A stretch of DNA of 64,000 nt from Pseudomonadota bacterium (GTDB lineage: Bacteria; Pseudomonadota; Alphaproteobacteria; Puniceispirillales; Marisalimonadaceae): NCBI GenBank assembly GCA_027625145.1, contig JAQBXK010000004.1, positions 1 through 64,000 of the forward strand, read 5' to 3'. A program made the translations under genes and the position numbers. The notes below the pieces were generated by a model. The model had not been told where the DNA came from, searched no databases, and worked only from the letters and a program-made list of their open reading frames with translations. Positions 52,009 to 61,754 of the stretch are shown piece after piece (within the stretch, counting starts at the first letter, position 1; each line of letters starts with the position of its first letter).

Positions 52009-53511
52009 ATGTTTGAAAACTTAACTGATAAATTAGGCAATGTTTTTAAAGGCCTTACAAAAAGAGGTTCTTTATCAGAAAGCGATGTAGATTCGGCTCT
52101 TCAAGAAGTCAGATTAGCGTTACTTGAAGCAGATGTAGCATTACCCGTGGTAAAAGATTTTATCACTAAGGTTAGAGATAGAGCCGTAGGAGAAGAAGTA
52201 TTAAGGTCCATTACTCCTGGCCAACAAGTAATAAAAATTGTTAATGATGTTTTAATTGAAATTTTAGGATCAGGTGAATCTGAACTTACAATTGATCACT
52301 CTCCTCCAGCAGTAATTTTATTAGTGGGTCTTCAAGGATCAGGTAAAACAACCACCGCTGGTAAATTAGCATTACATTTAAAATCCAAAAAAAGAAAAAA
52401 AGTTATGCTTGCCTCGCTTGATATTTATAGGCCAGCAGCTAGAGAGCAATTGAGAATCTTAGGAGAGCAAGCGGAAGTATCCGTCTTACCTGAAATTGAT
52501 GGAGAAAGCCCTGCTAATATAGCAAAAAGAGCAATGGCAGCAGCTAAAATACAAGCAATAGATGTGCTGATTCTTGACACAGCTGGTAGAACAACACTTG
52601 ACGCAATAATGATGTCTGAAGCTAAAGAGATTTTTAGTTTATCTAAGCCATCGGAGACTTTGTTAGTAGCAGATGCCATGACTGGACAAGATGCAGTTCA
52701 AACTGCAAAAGCATTTTCAGATATAATTAAAATATCAGGAGTTATACTTACTAGATCTGACGGTGATGCTAGAGGAGGTGCTGCTTTATCAATGAAGGCT
52801 GTAACAGGCTGTCCAATTAAATTTGTAGGTGTATCTGAAAAACTAGACGGACTTGAGCCATTTTATCCTGAAAGGGCAGCTGGTAGAATTCTTGACATGG
52901 GAGATGTTGTTTCTTTAGTTGAAAAAGCTGCAGAGACTATTGCTGAAGAAGATGCTGCTCATATGATGAAGCGCATGTCACAAGGTAGTTTTGATATGAA
53001 TGATATGCTTAAGCAAATTGGTCAATTGAAAAAAATGGGAGGGTTAGGCGGAATAATGTCTATGCTTCCAGGTATTGGAAAGCTTCAAAAGCAAATGGCA
53101 GCAAATAATTTCAATGACAAAGCTATATCTAAACAAGAAGCAATTATTTATTCAATGACGAAACAAGAAAGAATAAATGTTGGCCTTCTTAATGCGTCTA
53201 GGAGAAAAAGAATTTCTTTTGGTTCCGGATCATCTGTTTCGGAAGTAAATAGACTAGTTAAGCAGCAACAAGACATGGCTCGTATGATGAAAAAAATGGG
53301 AAAGATGGGAGGCTTAAAAAGCATGATGTCTTCTCTAGGAGGAAGTATTTCATCCTCAGAAAACCCTTCTTTTAATAAGGAAGAAACCCCTATTATGGAT
53401 GCCGGAAAAATGGCAGAGATTCAGAAATTAATGGGAGGAAATATGAGTAACAGATTTGGTGGTATGGGATTGCCTGGTTTAGGCGGAAAATCATCTAAAA
53501 AGAGAAGATAA
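52009..53511 (+). CDS. ffh: Signal recognition particle protein Ffh
   Basis: SRP54 GTPase that binds signal sequences with 4.5S RNA. GTPase motifs: GLQGSGKTTTAGKLA, DIYRPAAREQL, LDTAGRTT and TRSDGDARGGA. The methionine-rich M domain spans ~300-500, with MLPGIGKLQKQM and ARMMKKMGKMGGLKSMM, unusually rich in Met and Gly. Length 500 is typical for alphaproteobacteria. It begins the ffh-rpsP-rimM-trmD-rplS string. Confidence 0.96.
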   Translation: MFENLTDKLGNVFKGLTKRGSLSESDVDSALQEVRLALLEADVALPVVKDFITKVRDRAVGEEVLRSITPGQQVIKIVNDVLIEILGSGESELTIDHSPPAVILLVGLQGSGKTTTAGKLALHLKSKKRKKVMLASLDIYRPAAREQLRILGEQAEVSVLPEIDGESPANIAKRAMAAAKIQAIDVLILDTAGRTTLDAIMMSEAKEIFSLSKPSETLLVADAMTGQDAVQTAKAFSDIIKISGVILTRSDGDARGGAALSMKAVTGCPIKFVGVSEKLDGLEPFYPERAAGRILDMGDVVSLVEKAAETIAEEDAAHMMKRMSQGSFDMNDMLKQIGQLKKMGGLGGIMSMLPGIGKLQKQMAANNFNDKAISKQEAIIYSMTKQERINVGLLNASRRKRISFGSGSSVSEVNRLVKQQQDMARMMKKMGKMGGLKSMMSSLGGSISSSENPSFNKEETPIMDAGKMAEIQKLMGGNMSNRFGGMGLPGLGGKSSKKRR

Positions 53512-53556
53512 TAATAATCAATCAATCAATAAACACATAATATGAGGAAATAACTA

Positions 53557-53952
53557 ATGGCATTAAAAATAAGATTATCTCGTGGCGGAACAAAGAAAAG
53601 ACCTTATTATAAGATAGTAGTTGCAGAGGCTTTGTCTCCAAGAGATGGGAAGTTTATCGAAAGATTAGGATCTTATAATCCGATGGTTCCAAAAGATCAT
53701 GCCGAAAGATTAACTTTAGAAGTAGAGAGAATTAAATATTGGATTTCTAAGGGAGCACAGCCAACTTTAAGAGTAGCAAAGATGTTGTCTTCTGAAGGGT
53801 TGGTTAAGGCTCCTGATATTAGAGATCAACCTATTAAAAGCGCTCCAGGAAAAAAGAGAAAAGAAAGAGAAGCAGAAGCTGCTGAAAAATTAGCTTCAGC
53901 AGCCGAAGTTGTAGCAGAAGAAGCTCTAGCGGATGATACAAAAAAAGAATAG
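53557..53952 (+). CDS. rpsP: 30S ribosomal protein S16
   Basis: The conserved S16 body [33 protein letters not shown] and [17 protein letters not shown] occupies the first ~80 residues. The remaining ~50 residues form a Lys/Glu/Ala-rich tail ([20 protein letters not shown]), a charged extension common in alphaproteobacterial S16. TGAGGAAATAA precedes the ATG. rimM follows after seven bases. Confidence 0.97.
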   Translation: MALKIRLSRGGTKKRPYYKIVVAEALSPRDGKFIERLGSYNPMVPKDHAERLTLEVERIKYWISKGAQPTLRVAKMLSSEGLVKAPDIRDQPIKSAPGKKRKEREAEAAEKLASAAEVVAEEALADDTKKE

Positions 53953-53959
53953 GTAAGTT

Positions 53960-54469
53960 TTGTCTAATACTGATTTATTAGAAGTAGGATGTTTTGTTGG
54001 TGTTCATGGTATAAAAGGACAGGTAAAGCTAAAGAGTTATACTGAGATACCAGAAAGCATATTTGATTATAAGGATGTTTTTTTAGAAAATAATAATAAT
54101 AAAATTACAATTAAACTTGTAGGTAAAATCAAACAGAACTTAATTTGCAAAATTGAAAATGTAGAAACAAGAAATGATGCTGAAAAATATAGAGATCTAA
54201 AACTATTTGTTAAAAGAGATGAATTACCAAAAATTAAAGAAAATGAATATTATCACAGAGATTTAATAGGTTTCCATGTGTATAATAAAAAAAGAGAAAG
54301 TTTTGGTGAAATTATATCTTTTAATGATTTTGGTGCAGGTCTTTTGATAGAAGTTAAAAAAGAAAATGAAACATTTTATTTGCCTATGGGCAATGATTTT
54401 TTAGAGATGATTGATTATAAACAAAAAGAGGTGATTTTAAATTTAGAAATAAGTTTTTTAGATAATTAG
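53960..54469 (+). CDS. rimM: Ribosome maturation factor RimM
   Basis: Binds S19 in 30S assembly. The N-terminal VGCFVGVHGIKGQVKLKSYTE and the PRC-barrel part YYHRDLIGFHVY ... LPMGNDFLEMID are characteristic. The start is TTG 53960 with AGGTAAG upstream in the rpsP end. Length 169 is normal. Order rpsP-rimM-trmD-rplS is conserved across bacteria. Confidence 0.94.
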   Translation: MSNTDLLEVGCFVGVHGIKGQVKLKSYTEIPESIFDYKDVFLENNNNKITIKLVGKIKQNLICKIENVETRNDAEKYRDLKLFVKRDELPKIKENEYYHRDLIGFHVYNKKRESFGEIISFNDFGAGLLIEVKKENETFYLPMGNDFLEMIDYKQKEVILNLEISFLDN

Positions 54470-54486
54470 AAAGGTGAGTTAATTTT

Positions 54487-55173
54487 TTGTGGAGCGCAAC
54501 AGTTTTATCGTTGTTTCCTGAGATGTTTCCCGGGACATTAGGTTTATCCATAGCAGGTAAAGCTATGAAAAATAATATTTGGTCTTTAAAAACTATAAAT
54601 ATTAGAGATTTCTCAAATGATAAAAATGGAAAAGTTGATGACGTTCCTTTTGGTGGTGGAGCTGGTATGGTTATAAAGCCTGATGTTATTGACAAGGCTT
54701 TAAGTTCTATAATTGATGCGGAAGGTCCAAGAATTTATTTGTCTCCTAGGGGAAAAAAATTTGATCAAAGGTTTGCAAAAAGTTTATCTGAAGAAAAGGG
54801 AGCTGTTTTTATTTGTGGCAGGTATGAAGGAGTGGACGAAAGGTTTTTAGTTCATAATGATATTATTGAACTAAGTGTAGGAGATTATATATTATCAGGA
54901 GGTGAGTTAGGCGCTCAAATAGTATTAGACGCAACAATCCGTCTTCTTCCAGATGTTATAGGAAATTCAGAAGGTTTGATTGATGAAAGCTTTGAAAATA
55001 ATTTACTTGAATATCCTTTGTATACTCAACCAAGAGTGTGGAAAGATAGAATGGTACCAGAAGTTTTGTTATCAGGGGATCATAAAAAAATAAAAGATTG
55101 GAAACTTAAACAAGCAGAAAAAATTACAAAATTAAAAAGACCAGACTTGTGGAGCAAATATAAAAAATCTTAA
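54487..55173 (+). CDS. trmD: tRNA (guanine-N1)-methyltransferase TrmD
   Basis: Methylates G37 of tRNAs, preventing +1 frameshifts. SPOUT-fold motifs are FPEMFPGTLGLSIAGKA, PFGGGAGMVIKPDV, LSPRGKKFDQ, CGRYEGVDERF and SVGDYILSGGELGA with the SAM knot. Start TTG 54487 is supported by AAAGGTGAG about ten bases upstream. 228 residues is normal. Confidence 0.96.
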   Translation: MWSATVLSLFPEMFPGTLGLSIAGKAMKNNIWSLKTINIRDFSNDKNGKVDDVPFGGGAGMVIKPDVIDKALSSIIDAEGPRIYLSPRGKKFDQRFAKSLSEEKGAVFICGRYEGVDERFLVHNDIIELSVGDYILSGGELGAQIVLDATIRLLPDVIGNSEGLIDESFENNLLEYPLYTQPRVWKDRMVPEVLLSGDHKKIKDWKLKQAEKITKLKRPDLWSKYKKS

Positions 55174-55227
55174 CTAGATAAAAAATTATTAATTTGTTAT
55201 GTGTATATTATATGAAAGGGTACTGAC

Positions 55228-55650
55228 ATGAATGTTATAGAAAAAATAGAAAAAGAGCAGATGGAGAAAATCTCTTTACAGAGAGAGATTCCTCAATTTG
55301 GAGCCGGTGACACTATTAAAGTTGATGTTAAAATAGTTGAAGGTGAAAAAGAAAGAGTTCAGGCATTTGAAGGTTTATGTATTGCCCGAAGCGGTGGTGG
55401 TATTAATGAAAACTTTACTGTTAGAAAAATTTCATATGGTGAAGGTGTAGAACGTGTTTTCCCAATTTTCTCTCCAAAAATTGCAGGTATTACTGTACTG
55501 AAGAGAGGTAAAGTTAGAAGAGCTAAACTTTACTATTTAAGAGATAGAAGAGGAAAATCAGCACGTATTGTTGAAAAAATTCAAGTTTCAAAGAAAAATA
55601 GTAAAGAAGCAATAAAAAAATCAGATGTTGCTGAAGAAATAAAAGCGTAG
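55228..55650 (+). CDS. rplS: 50S ribosomal protein L19
   Basis: L19 core: [50 protein letters not shown] and [19 protein letters not shown]. The C-terminus has a ~25-residue Lys/Glu extension. ATGAAAGGG precedes the start at 55228. It closes the ribosome-linked string; the leu operon begins 75 bases later. Confidence 0.97.
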   Translation: MNVIEKIEKEQMEKISLQREIPQFGAGDTIKVDVKIVEGEKERVQAFEGLCIARSGGGINENFTVRKISYGEGVERVFPIFSPKIAGITVLKRGKVRRAKLYYLRDRRGKSARIVEKIQVSKKNSKEAIKKSDVAEEIKA

Positions 55651-55725
55651 ATTTTTTACTAATTTTTTCTAAAATAATTAAAAGTTACTTTTTGTTTTAA
55701 TTTAAAAATTAAAGGAGAAATAAAA

Positions 55726-57129
55726 GTGAAACTTAGGACGCTTTTTGATAAAATTTGGGATTGCCATCTTATAAATACTCAAGAAGATGGTGCTTCTCTT
55801 ATTTATATTGATAGACATTTGGTTCATGAGGTAACAAGCCCTCAAGCATTTGAAGGGCTAAGATTATCGAACAGAAAAGTAAGCTCTCCCAAAAGAACTC
55901 TTGCCGTTGCTGATCATAATGTTCCTACAACAGATCGAGCAAATGGAATTGAAGATGAAGAGTCAAGAATACAAGTTGAAACTTTGGATCAAAATGTTTT
56001 AGAATTTGGAATACCATATTTTAACATGATGGATGTTAGGCAAGGTATAGTTCATGTTATAGGGCCTGAACAAGGCTTTACACAGCCAGGCATGACTATT
56101 GTTTGTGGAGACAGTCATACAGCAACTCATGGAGCTTTTGGGGCTCTTGCTTTTGGCATAGGTACATCTGAGGTTGAGCATGTATTAGCAACTCAAACTT
56201 TAATTCAAAAACCAGCTAAAAATATGTTAATTAATGTAGAAGGTGAGCTGCAACCAGGCGTTTCTGCTAAAGACCTAGTTCTTGCAATTATAGGTAAGAT
56301 AGGTACTGCTGGTGGTACAGGTCATGTTATAGAATATTCTGGTGAAGCAATTAGAAAGTTATCTATGGAAGGACGTATGACAGTTTGTAATATGTCAATA
56401 GAAGCAGGTGCAAGAGCTGGAATGATTGCCCCGGATGAAATTACTTTTCAATATTTATATGAAAAACCAATGTCTCCAAAAGGTAAAGACTGGGATCTTG
56501 CTGTAGAGTGGTGGAAATCCCTTCCTTCGGATCCTAATGCATTTTACGACAAGACAGTATCTATAGATGCAAATAAAATTAAACCAACAATAACTTGGGG
56601 AACTAGTCCTGAAGACGTTGTTTCAATTGACGGTTTTATTCCTGATCCATCTAAAATAAATGATGAAGAAACACGAGACAAAGTCCAAAGATCGCTTGAT
56701 TATATGGGCTTAACAGGTGGTCAAAAAATTTCTGAAGTTGAAATTAACACTGTTTTCATAGGCTCATGTACCAATTCTAGGATAGAAGATCTAAGAGCTG
56801 CTGCAGGTGTTATTAAAGGACAAAAAGTTAAGCAAGGTATCCGTGCCATGGTTGTTCCTGGGTCAGGATTAGTGAAAAATCAAGCTGAAGAAGAAGGTTT
56901 GGATAAAATGTTTATAGAGGCTGGCTTTGAATGGAGAGAGCCAGGTTGTTCTATGTGTTTGGCGATGAATGAAGATAAGTTACAGCCAGGTGAAAGGTGT
57001 GCAAGCACATCAAATAGAAACTTTGAAGGCAGGCAGGGCAAAGGTGGCAGGACTCACTTGGTTAGCCCTGAAATAGCTGCTGCATCAGCTATAAAAGGTA
57101 AGTTAACAGACTCAAGCGATATAAATTAA
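55726..57129 (+). CDS. leuC: 3-isopropylmalate dehydratase, large subunit
   Basis: Fe-S dehydratase of leucine synthesis, 467 residues. [4Fe-4S] cysteines lie in [14 protein letters not shown] and [26 protein letters not shown] and [20 protein letters not shown] are signatures. Start GTG 55726 follows AAAGGAGAAATAAAA. It is followed by leuD and leuB with short gaps, forming one operon with asd. Confidence 0.96.
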   Translation: MKLRTLFDKIWDCHLINTQEDGASLIYIDRHLVHEVTSPQAFEGLRLSNRKVSSPKRTLAVADHNVPTTDRANGIEDEESRIQVETLDQNVLEFGIPYFNMMDVRQGIVHVIGPEQGFTQPGMTIVCGDSHTATHGAFGALAFGIGTSEVEHVLATQTLIQKPAKNMLINVEGELQPGVSAKDLVLAIIGKIGTAGGTGHVIEYSGEAIRKLSMEGRMTVCNMSIEAGARAGMIAPDEITFQYLYEKPMSPKGKDWDLAVEWWKSLPSDPNAFYDKTVSIDANKIKPTITWGTSPEDVVSIDGFIPDPSKINDEETRDKVQRSLDYMGLTGGQKISEVEINTVFIGSCTNSRIEDLRAAAGVIKGQKVKQGIRAMVVPGSGLVKNQAEEEGLDKMFIEAGFEWREPGCSMCLAMNEDKLQPGERCASTSNRNFEGRQGKGGRTHLVSPEIAAASAIKGKLTDSSDIN

Positions 57130-57149
57130 ATTTTTGAAAAGGTTTAATA

Positions 57150-57755
57150 ATGGAAAAGTTTATTAATTTAAAAGGCATAGTTGCCCCATTTAATTTTATT
57201 AATATAGATACAGATAAAATAATTCCTAAACAATTTTTAAAAACTATTAAAAGAACAGGTTTAGGTAAGCATTTATTTGATGATATGAGATTTAATGAAG
57301 ATGGATCTGAAAAGCAGGATTTTGTTTTAAATAAGGAACCTTATAGATCAAGTAAGATAATTGTTGCTGGCGATAACTTTGGTTGTGGTTCGAGTCGAGA
57401 ACATGCTCCTTGGGCCTTGTCTGATTTTGGTATAAAATGCATTATTTCTACTTCTTTTGCTGATATATTTTATAATAATTCTTTTAAGAATGGTTTGTTA
57501 CCAATAAAAGTTACTCCTGAGCAAAGAGAAGCGCTTATGGCTGATGCTAAAGATATAGAAAATCCAGAAATTGAAATAGACTTGCCATCCCAAGAAATTA
57601 GAAGACCTAATGGTTCTATTATTAAGTTTGAATTAGATTCATTTAGAAAAAAATGTCTATTAGAAGGTCTGGATGATATAGATATAACTCTTGAAAAATC
57701 AGAAAAAATAAACAGCTTTGAAGCAACCATGGAATTAGAACGTCCTTGGTTATAA
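57150..57755 (+). CDS. leuD: 3-isopropylmalate dehydratase, small subunit
   Basis: Swivel-domain subunit that completes the LeuCD active site. [22 protein letters not shown] at the start, [17 protein letters not shown] as the substrate loop, and [21 protein letters not shown] are diagnostic. 201 residues, normal. 20 bases after leuC. Confidence 0.96.
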   Translation: MEKFINLKGIVAPFNFINIDTDKIIPKQFLKTIKRTGLGKHLFDDMRFNEDGSEKQDFVLNKEPYRSSKIIVAGDNFGCGSSREHAPWALSDFGIKCIISTSFADIFYNNSFKNGLLPIKVTPEQREALMADAKDIENPEIEIDLPSQEIRRPNGSIIKFELDSFRKKCLLEGLDDIDITLEKSEKINSFEATMELERPWL

Positions 57756-57779
57756 AATATTTAATAATAGGAAATACAA

Positions 57780-58895
57780 ATGTCATCTAATAGAACTTTA
57801 ATGATTTTACCTGGTGATGGTGTTGGCCCTGAAGTTGTATCAGAGACATTAAGAGTGGTTGACTGGTTAGCTAAAAATAAAACTATTAGTTTTAATATAA
57901 AAGAGGGGTTAGTTGGAGGAGCGTCTTATGATAAATATGGGACACCTTTAACTGATGAGACATTGGCTGATTCAATGGACGCAGATGCAATTTTATTTGG
58001 ATCCGTTGGTGGCCCAAAATATGATGGTGTTGATTTTGAAAAAAGACCAGAGAATGGACTTCTAAGATTAAGAAAAGAGATGGATTTATTTGCAAACCTT
58101 CGTCCTGCAATGGTTTTCCCTTCTTTAGTCGACGCCTCTTCTCTTAAGCCAGATATTATATCTGGTTTAGATATTTTAATTTTGAGGGAACTTACTGGAG
58201 GGATTTATTTTGCCCAACCAAGAGGAATTGAAGAAATAAGCGATGGAATAAAAAAAGGATACGATACTAACTTATACACTACTCCAGAAATTGAAAGAAT
58301 AGGTAGAGTGGCTTTTGACTTAGCAAAAGCTAGAAATGGGAAAGTAACTTCAGTTGAAAAAGCTAATGTTATGATGTCTGGAGTTTTATGGCGTGAAGTA
58401 ATGATTAAACTTCATAAAGAAGAAGGTGTAGGCATAGATATGCATCATATGTATGCTGATAATTGTGCTATGCAATTAGTAAAAGAGCCTAAACAATTTG
58501 ATGTAATAGTTACTGATAATTTATTTGGTGATATATTATCAGATTGTGCTGCAATGTTAACTGGTTCATTAGGAATGCTTCCATCAGCAAGTCTAGGTTC
58601 AGTTGATAAAGTTACAGGAAAAAGATTTGCACTTTATGAGCCTGTTCACGGTTCTGCTCCAGATATAGCTGGTAAAGGATTAGCAAATCCACTAGCTGAA
58701 TTATTAAGTTTTTCAATGATGCTTCGTTATTCTTTTGATATGAAAGATGAAGCAGATTTGATTGATAAGGCTGTATCACAAGCATTAGATGCTGGGCCTA
58801 GAACTGCGGATATAATGGCTGAAGGTAGAGAAAAAGTTGGAACCAAAGGCATGATGGATATTGTCATAAGACAGTTAGAGGAATTAACAAATTAG
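57780..58895 (+). CDS. leuB: 3-isopropylmalate dehydrogenase
   Basis: NAD-dependent oxidative decarboxylase of leucine synthesis. ILPGDGVGPEVVSETLRV, SVGGPKYDG, LLRLRKEMDLFANLRPA with the substrate Args, ELTGGIYFAQPRG, and VTDNLFGDILSDCAAML with metal Asp residues are all present. Length 371 is normal. The last codon is directly followed by the asd ATG, so the two are coupled. Confidence 0.97.
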   Translation: MSSNRTLMILPGDGVGPEVVSETLRVVDWLAKNKTISFNIKEGLVGGASYDKYGTPLTDETLADSMDADAILFGSVGGPKYDGVDFEKRPENGLLRLRKEMDLFANLRPAMVFPSLVDASSLKPDIISGLDILILRELTGGIYFAQPRGIEEISDGIKKGYDTNLYTTPEIERIGRVAFDLAKARNGKVTSVEKANVMMSGVLWREVMIKLHKEEGVGIDMHHMYADNCAMQLVKEPKQFDVIVTDNLFGDILSDCAAMLTGSLGMLPSASLGSVDKVTGKRFALYEPVHGSAPDIAGKGLANPLAELLSFSMMLRYSFDMKDEADLIDKAVSQALDAGPRTADIMAEGREKVGTKGMMDIVIRQLEELTN

Positions 58896-59924
58896 ATGAC
58901 TTATAATATTGCAGTAGTAGGAGCGACTGGAGCTGTAGGAAGAGAAATGCTTCAAACGCTATCTGAAAGAAATTTTCCTGTAAAAGATATTTATGCTTTG
59001 GCATCTAAAGCTTCGACAGGAAAAGAAGTGTCTTTTGGTGATGACAAAATTTTAAAAGTATTGCCTTTAGAAGGGTTTGATTTTGAAAAAGTAGATATAG
59101 CTCTTTTTTCTGCAGGGTCAGATGCAGCTAAAAAATTTGCTCCGATTGCAGGAAAAAAAGGATGTATTGTTATTGATAACTCGTCTTTTTTTAGAATGAA
59201 TGATGATGTTCCTTTAATAGTTCCTGAAGTAAATCCAGAAGCTATTAATCTATTTAAAAAGAAAAATATTATTGCTAACCCTAATTGTTCAACAATTCAA
59301 TTAGTAGTCGCTTTGAAGCCAATTCATGACGAATTTAAAATTACAAGAGTTGTAGTATCTACCTATCAAGCGGTTTCGGGTGCAGGAAAACCTGCGATGG
59401 ATGAATTATTCAATCAAACAAAAGGCATGTTTGTTAATGATCAAGCAACTCCTGAGCAATTCACAAAAAAAATAGCGTTTAATGTAATACCTCACATAGA
59501 TGATTTCATGGACGATGGGTTTACTAAAGAAGAGTGGAAAATGCGCGTCGAAACAAAAAAAATATTAGACCCAAATATTAACTTAGTTGCTCAATGTGTG
59601 AGAGTTCCAGTATTTATTGGTCATAGTGAAGCTGTATTTTTAGAATGTGAAAATGATATAAATGAGACAAAAGTTAGAAATTTATTAAAAAAAGCACCAG
59701 GTGTTACAGTTATAGACCATAGAGCGAATGAAGGTTATGTAACTCCTGTTGAAGTTGCTGGGGAAGATGATGTATATATAAGTAGAATAAGAAAAGATCC
59801 CTCTGTTAAGAATGGTATAATTTTTTGGTGTGTTGGAGATAACCTTAGAAAAGGTGCCGCTTTAAATACAGTTCAGATAGCAGAATTATTAGTCAGCAAA
59901 AAATTAAAAGGGGTTAAATTATAA
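58896..59924 (+). CDS. asd: Aspartate-semialdehyde dehydrogenase
   Basis: Reduces aspartyl phosphate to the semialdehyde that feeds lysine, diaminopimelate, threonine and methionine. NADP loop VVGATGAVGREMLQTL, catalytic Cys in ANPNCSTIQLVVALKP near residue 130, QAVSGAGKPAMDEL and the C-terminal RKGAALNTVQIAELL are visible. Its first base follows the leuB stop. It supplies the pathway to which DapF belongs. Confidence 0.96.
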   Translation: MTYNIAVVGATGAVGREMLQTLSERNFPVKDIYALASKASTGKEVSFGDDKILKVLPLEGFDFEKVDIALFSAGSDAAKKFAPIAGKKGCIVIDNSSFFRMNDDVPLIVPEVNPEAINLFKKKNIIANPNCSTIQLVVALKPIHDEFKITRVVVSTYQAVSGAGKPAMDELFNQTKGMFVNDQATPEQFTKKIAFNVIPHIDDFMDDGFTKEEWKMRVETKKILDPNINLVAQCVRVPVFIGHSEAVFLECENDINETKVRNLLKKAPGVTVIDHRANEGYVTPVEVAGEDDVYISRIRKDPSVKNGIIFWCVGDNLRKGAALNTVQIAELLVSKKLKGVKL

Positions 59925-59958
59925 TACTCAGATTGTATAATAAACCTGCATTATTTTA

Positions 59959-60879
59959 ATGGATATAATTTGGATTTTAGCAGCAATTTTTGGAGCAGCT
60001 TTTCAAACAGCTAGAACAGCTTTTCAAAAAAACATGATATCAAGATTAGGAGATTATGGGGCCGCATATATAAGATTTTGTTATGCTTTGCCTTTTACAT
60101 CTTTAATTTGGTTGTTATGGCTTGGTTTTTCAGGAAATCCTATACCTATTTTATCATCATACTCAATATTACTTCTTTGCCTAGGTTCAATTTTCCAAGT
60201 TCTTTTTACTTATGTTTTAATGCAAGTTTTTTCTTATAAAAGCTTTGCAACAGGGATAGCTTTTTCAAAAACTGAAGTAATATTAATAGCCTTTCTAGAA
60301 ATAATAATTCTAAATGCCGTATTTTCTGTGCCATTGATGCTAGGAATTTTACTAGGAGTTGTTTCTGTTTTATTTTTATCTTTTGCTAAAAAAGCAGACA
60401 ATATCTTGCAAACATTTAAATTTTTATTTAATTCCATGATCTCCTTAGGTACATTAATAGGGCTTCTATCTGGCTTACTCTTAGCAGCATCAGTCGTTAC
60501 ATTTAGAATGGCTATTATTTCAGTTGAAGCACCCTTATTAGATAAATCAATATATATATCTTTTATTGCTATAATCTTTCAAACTATAATAGTTGGATCG
60601 TACATGTTCTTTTTTAAAAGAGAGGAATTTATGGCTGTGTTTAAATATTGGAAACCTAGTTTACCTGCTGGAATTTGTGGGACGGGGGCAACCTTTTGTT
60701 GGTTTGCTGCATTTGGTCTTGCAACAGCGGCTGAAGTAAGAGCGGTTGGGCAGATTGAGTTAATATTTTCAATTATTATATCATTAGTAATTTTTAAAGA
60801 AAAATTAAAGCACACTGAATTAATAGGTATTTTGCTTTTAGCAGCATCGATTTTAATCATAATTTATAATAAAGTTTAA
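59959..60879 (+). CDS. EamA/DMT-family transporter
   Basis: A 306-residue protein with about ten hydrophobic helices arranged as two EamA repeats. The second repeat ends with ATAAEVRAVGQIELIFSIII and FKEKLKHTELIGILLLAASI, the usual drug/metabolite transporter ending. Substrate unknown. It lies between asd and the sdh operon, 34 bases after asd, and could be read with it. Confidence 0.82.
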   Translation: MDIIWILAAIFGAAFQTARTAFQKNMISRLGDYGAAYIRFCYALPFTSLIWLLWLGFSGNPIPILSSYSILLLCLGSIFQVLFTYVLMQVFSYKSFATGIAFSKTEVILIAFLEIIILNAVFSVPLMLGILLGVVSVLFLSFAKKADNILQTFKFLFNSMISLGTLIGLLSGLLLAASVVTFRMAIISVEAPLLDKSIYISFIAIIFQTIIVGSYMFFFKREEFMAVFKYWKPSLPAGICGTGATFCWFAAFGLATAAEVRAVGQIELIFSIIISLVIFKEKLKHTELIGILLLAASILIIIYNKV

Positions 60880-60964
60880 TTTTTATAATTTAAAATTTGA
60901 ACTTTAAAAATTAATGGTTATTTATTATAGATGAATAATAATAATTATATAAAAAAGATAGATT

Positions 60965-61351
60965 ATGAATAGACCAAGACCTTTATCTCCTCATTTACAA
61001 ATATATAAACCACAAATAACCTCTGTACTTTCTATTATGCATAGAATTACAGGAGTTAGCTTATCTATAGGAAGCATAATTTTAGTTGCTTGGGTAGTAG
61101 CGCTTGCATCAGGTTTAGAGAGCTATTCTCATTTTATAAATATTACTAATCATTGGTTCAGTCATCTAATTCTTTTTGGTTTTACTTTTGCTTTATATTA
61201 TCATTTATCAAATGGTATAAGGCATTTATTTTGGGACGCTGGCTTTGGTTTTGAATTAAAAAGTGTTTATTTATCTGGCTCATTAGTTGTTGTTAGCGCT
61301 TTTATAATGACTATGGCAACATGGTCTTTTATTTATTTTTTGAGAATTTGA
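60965..61351 (+). CDS. sdhC: Succinate dehydrogenase cytochrome b556 subunit
   Basis: Membrane anchor of complex II, 128 residues with three helices. RPLSPHLQIYKPQITSVLSI and MHRITGVSLSIG are the quinone-side signature, and HLSNGIRHLFWDAG holds the haem-ligand His region. sdhD follows after four bases. Confidence 0.94.
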   Translation: MNRPRPLSPHLQIYKPQITSVLSIMHRITGVSLSIGSIILVAWVVALASGLESYSHFINITNHWFSHLILFGFTFALYYHLSNGIRHLFWDAGFGFELKSVYLSGSLVVVSAFIMTMATWSFIYFLRI

Positions 61352-61355
61352 TGAT

Positions 61356-61736
61356 ATGAGTAATACAATGAAAAGTGATTTAGCTAAAGTACAAGGCTTG
61401 GGCTCTGCTAAGCACGGAGTAGGTCATTGGAAAATACAGAGATTATCTGCTGTTGGAATGATCCCTCTTATTTTATGGTTTATCCCTTCTTTAATGTTAA
61501 CTATTATTAGCGGATACAATGAAGCTATTTTATGGATACAAAACCCTTTTAATGCAACGGGTTTAATATTACTTCTTGGTACAATATTTTTTCATGCTTC
61601 TCTTGGTTTGCAGGTAGTCATTGAAGATTATGTTCACTCAGAAGGATTAAAAATAATAAGCATAATATTTGTTAAATTATCATCAATTCTTCTTGGTGTT
61701 TTATCAATCTTATGTGTTTTAAAAATTTTTTTATAG
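61356..61736 (+). CDS. sdhD: Succinate dehydrogenase membrane anchor subunit
   Basis: 126 residues with three helices. The start AKVQGLGSAKHGVGHWKIQR and the later FFHASLGLQVVIEDYVHSEG with the haem His and quinone Tyr/Asp are typical of alphaproteobacterial SdhD. It lies between sdhC and sdhA in the normal CDAB order. Confidence 0.92.
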   Translation: MSNTMKSDLAKVQGLGSAKHGVGHWKIQRLSAVGMIPLILWFIPSLMLTIISGYNEAILWIQNPFNATGLILLLGTIFFHASLGLQVVIEDYVHSEGLKIISIIFVKLSSILLGVLSILCVLKIFL

Positions 61737-61754
61737 ATTAAGAAAGAGAGATTA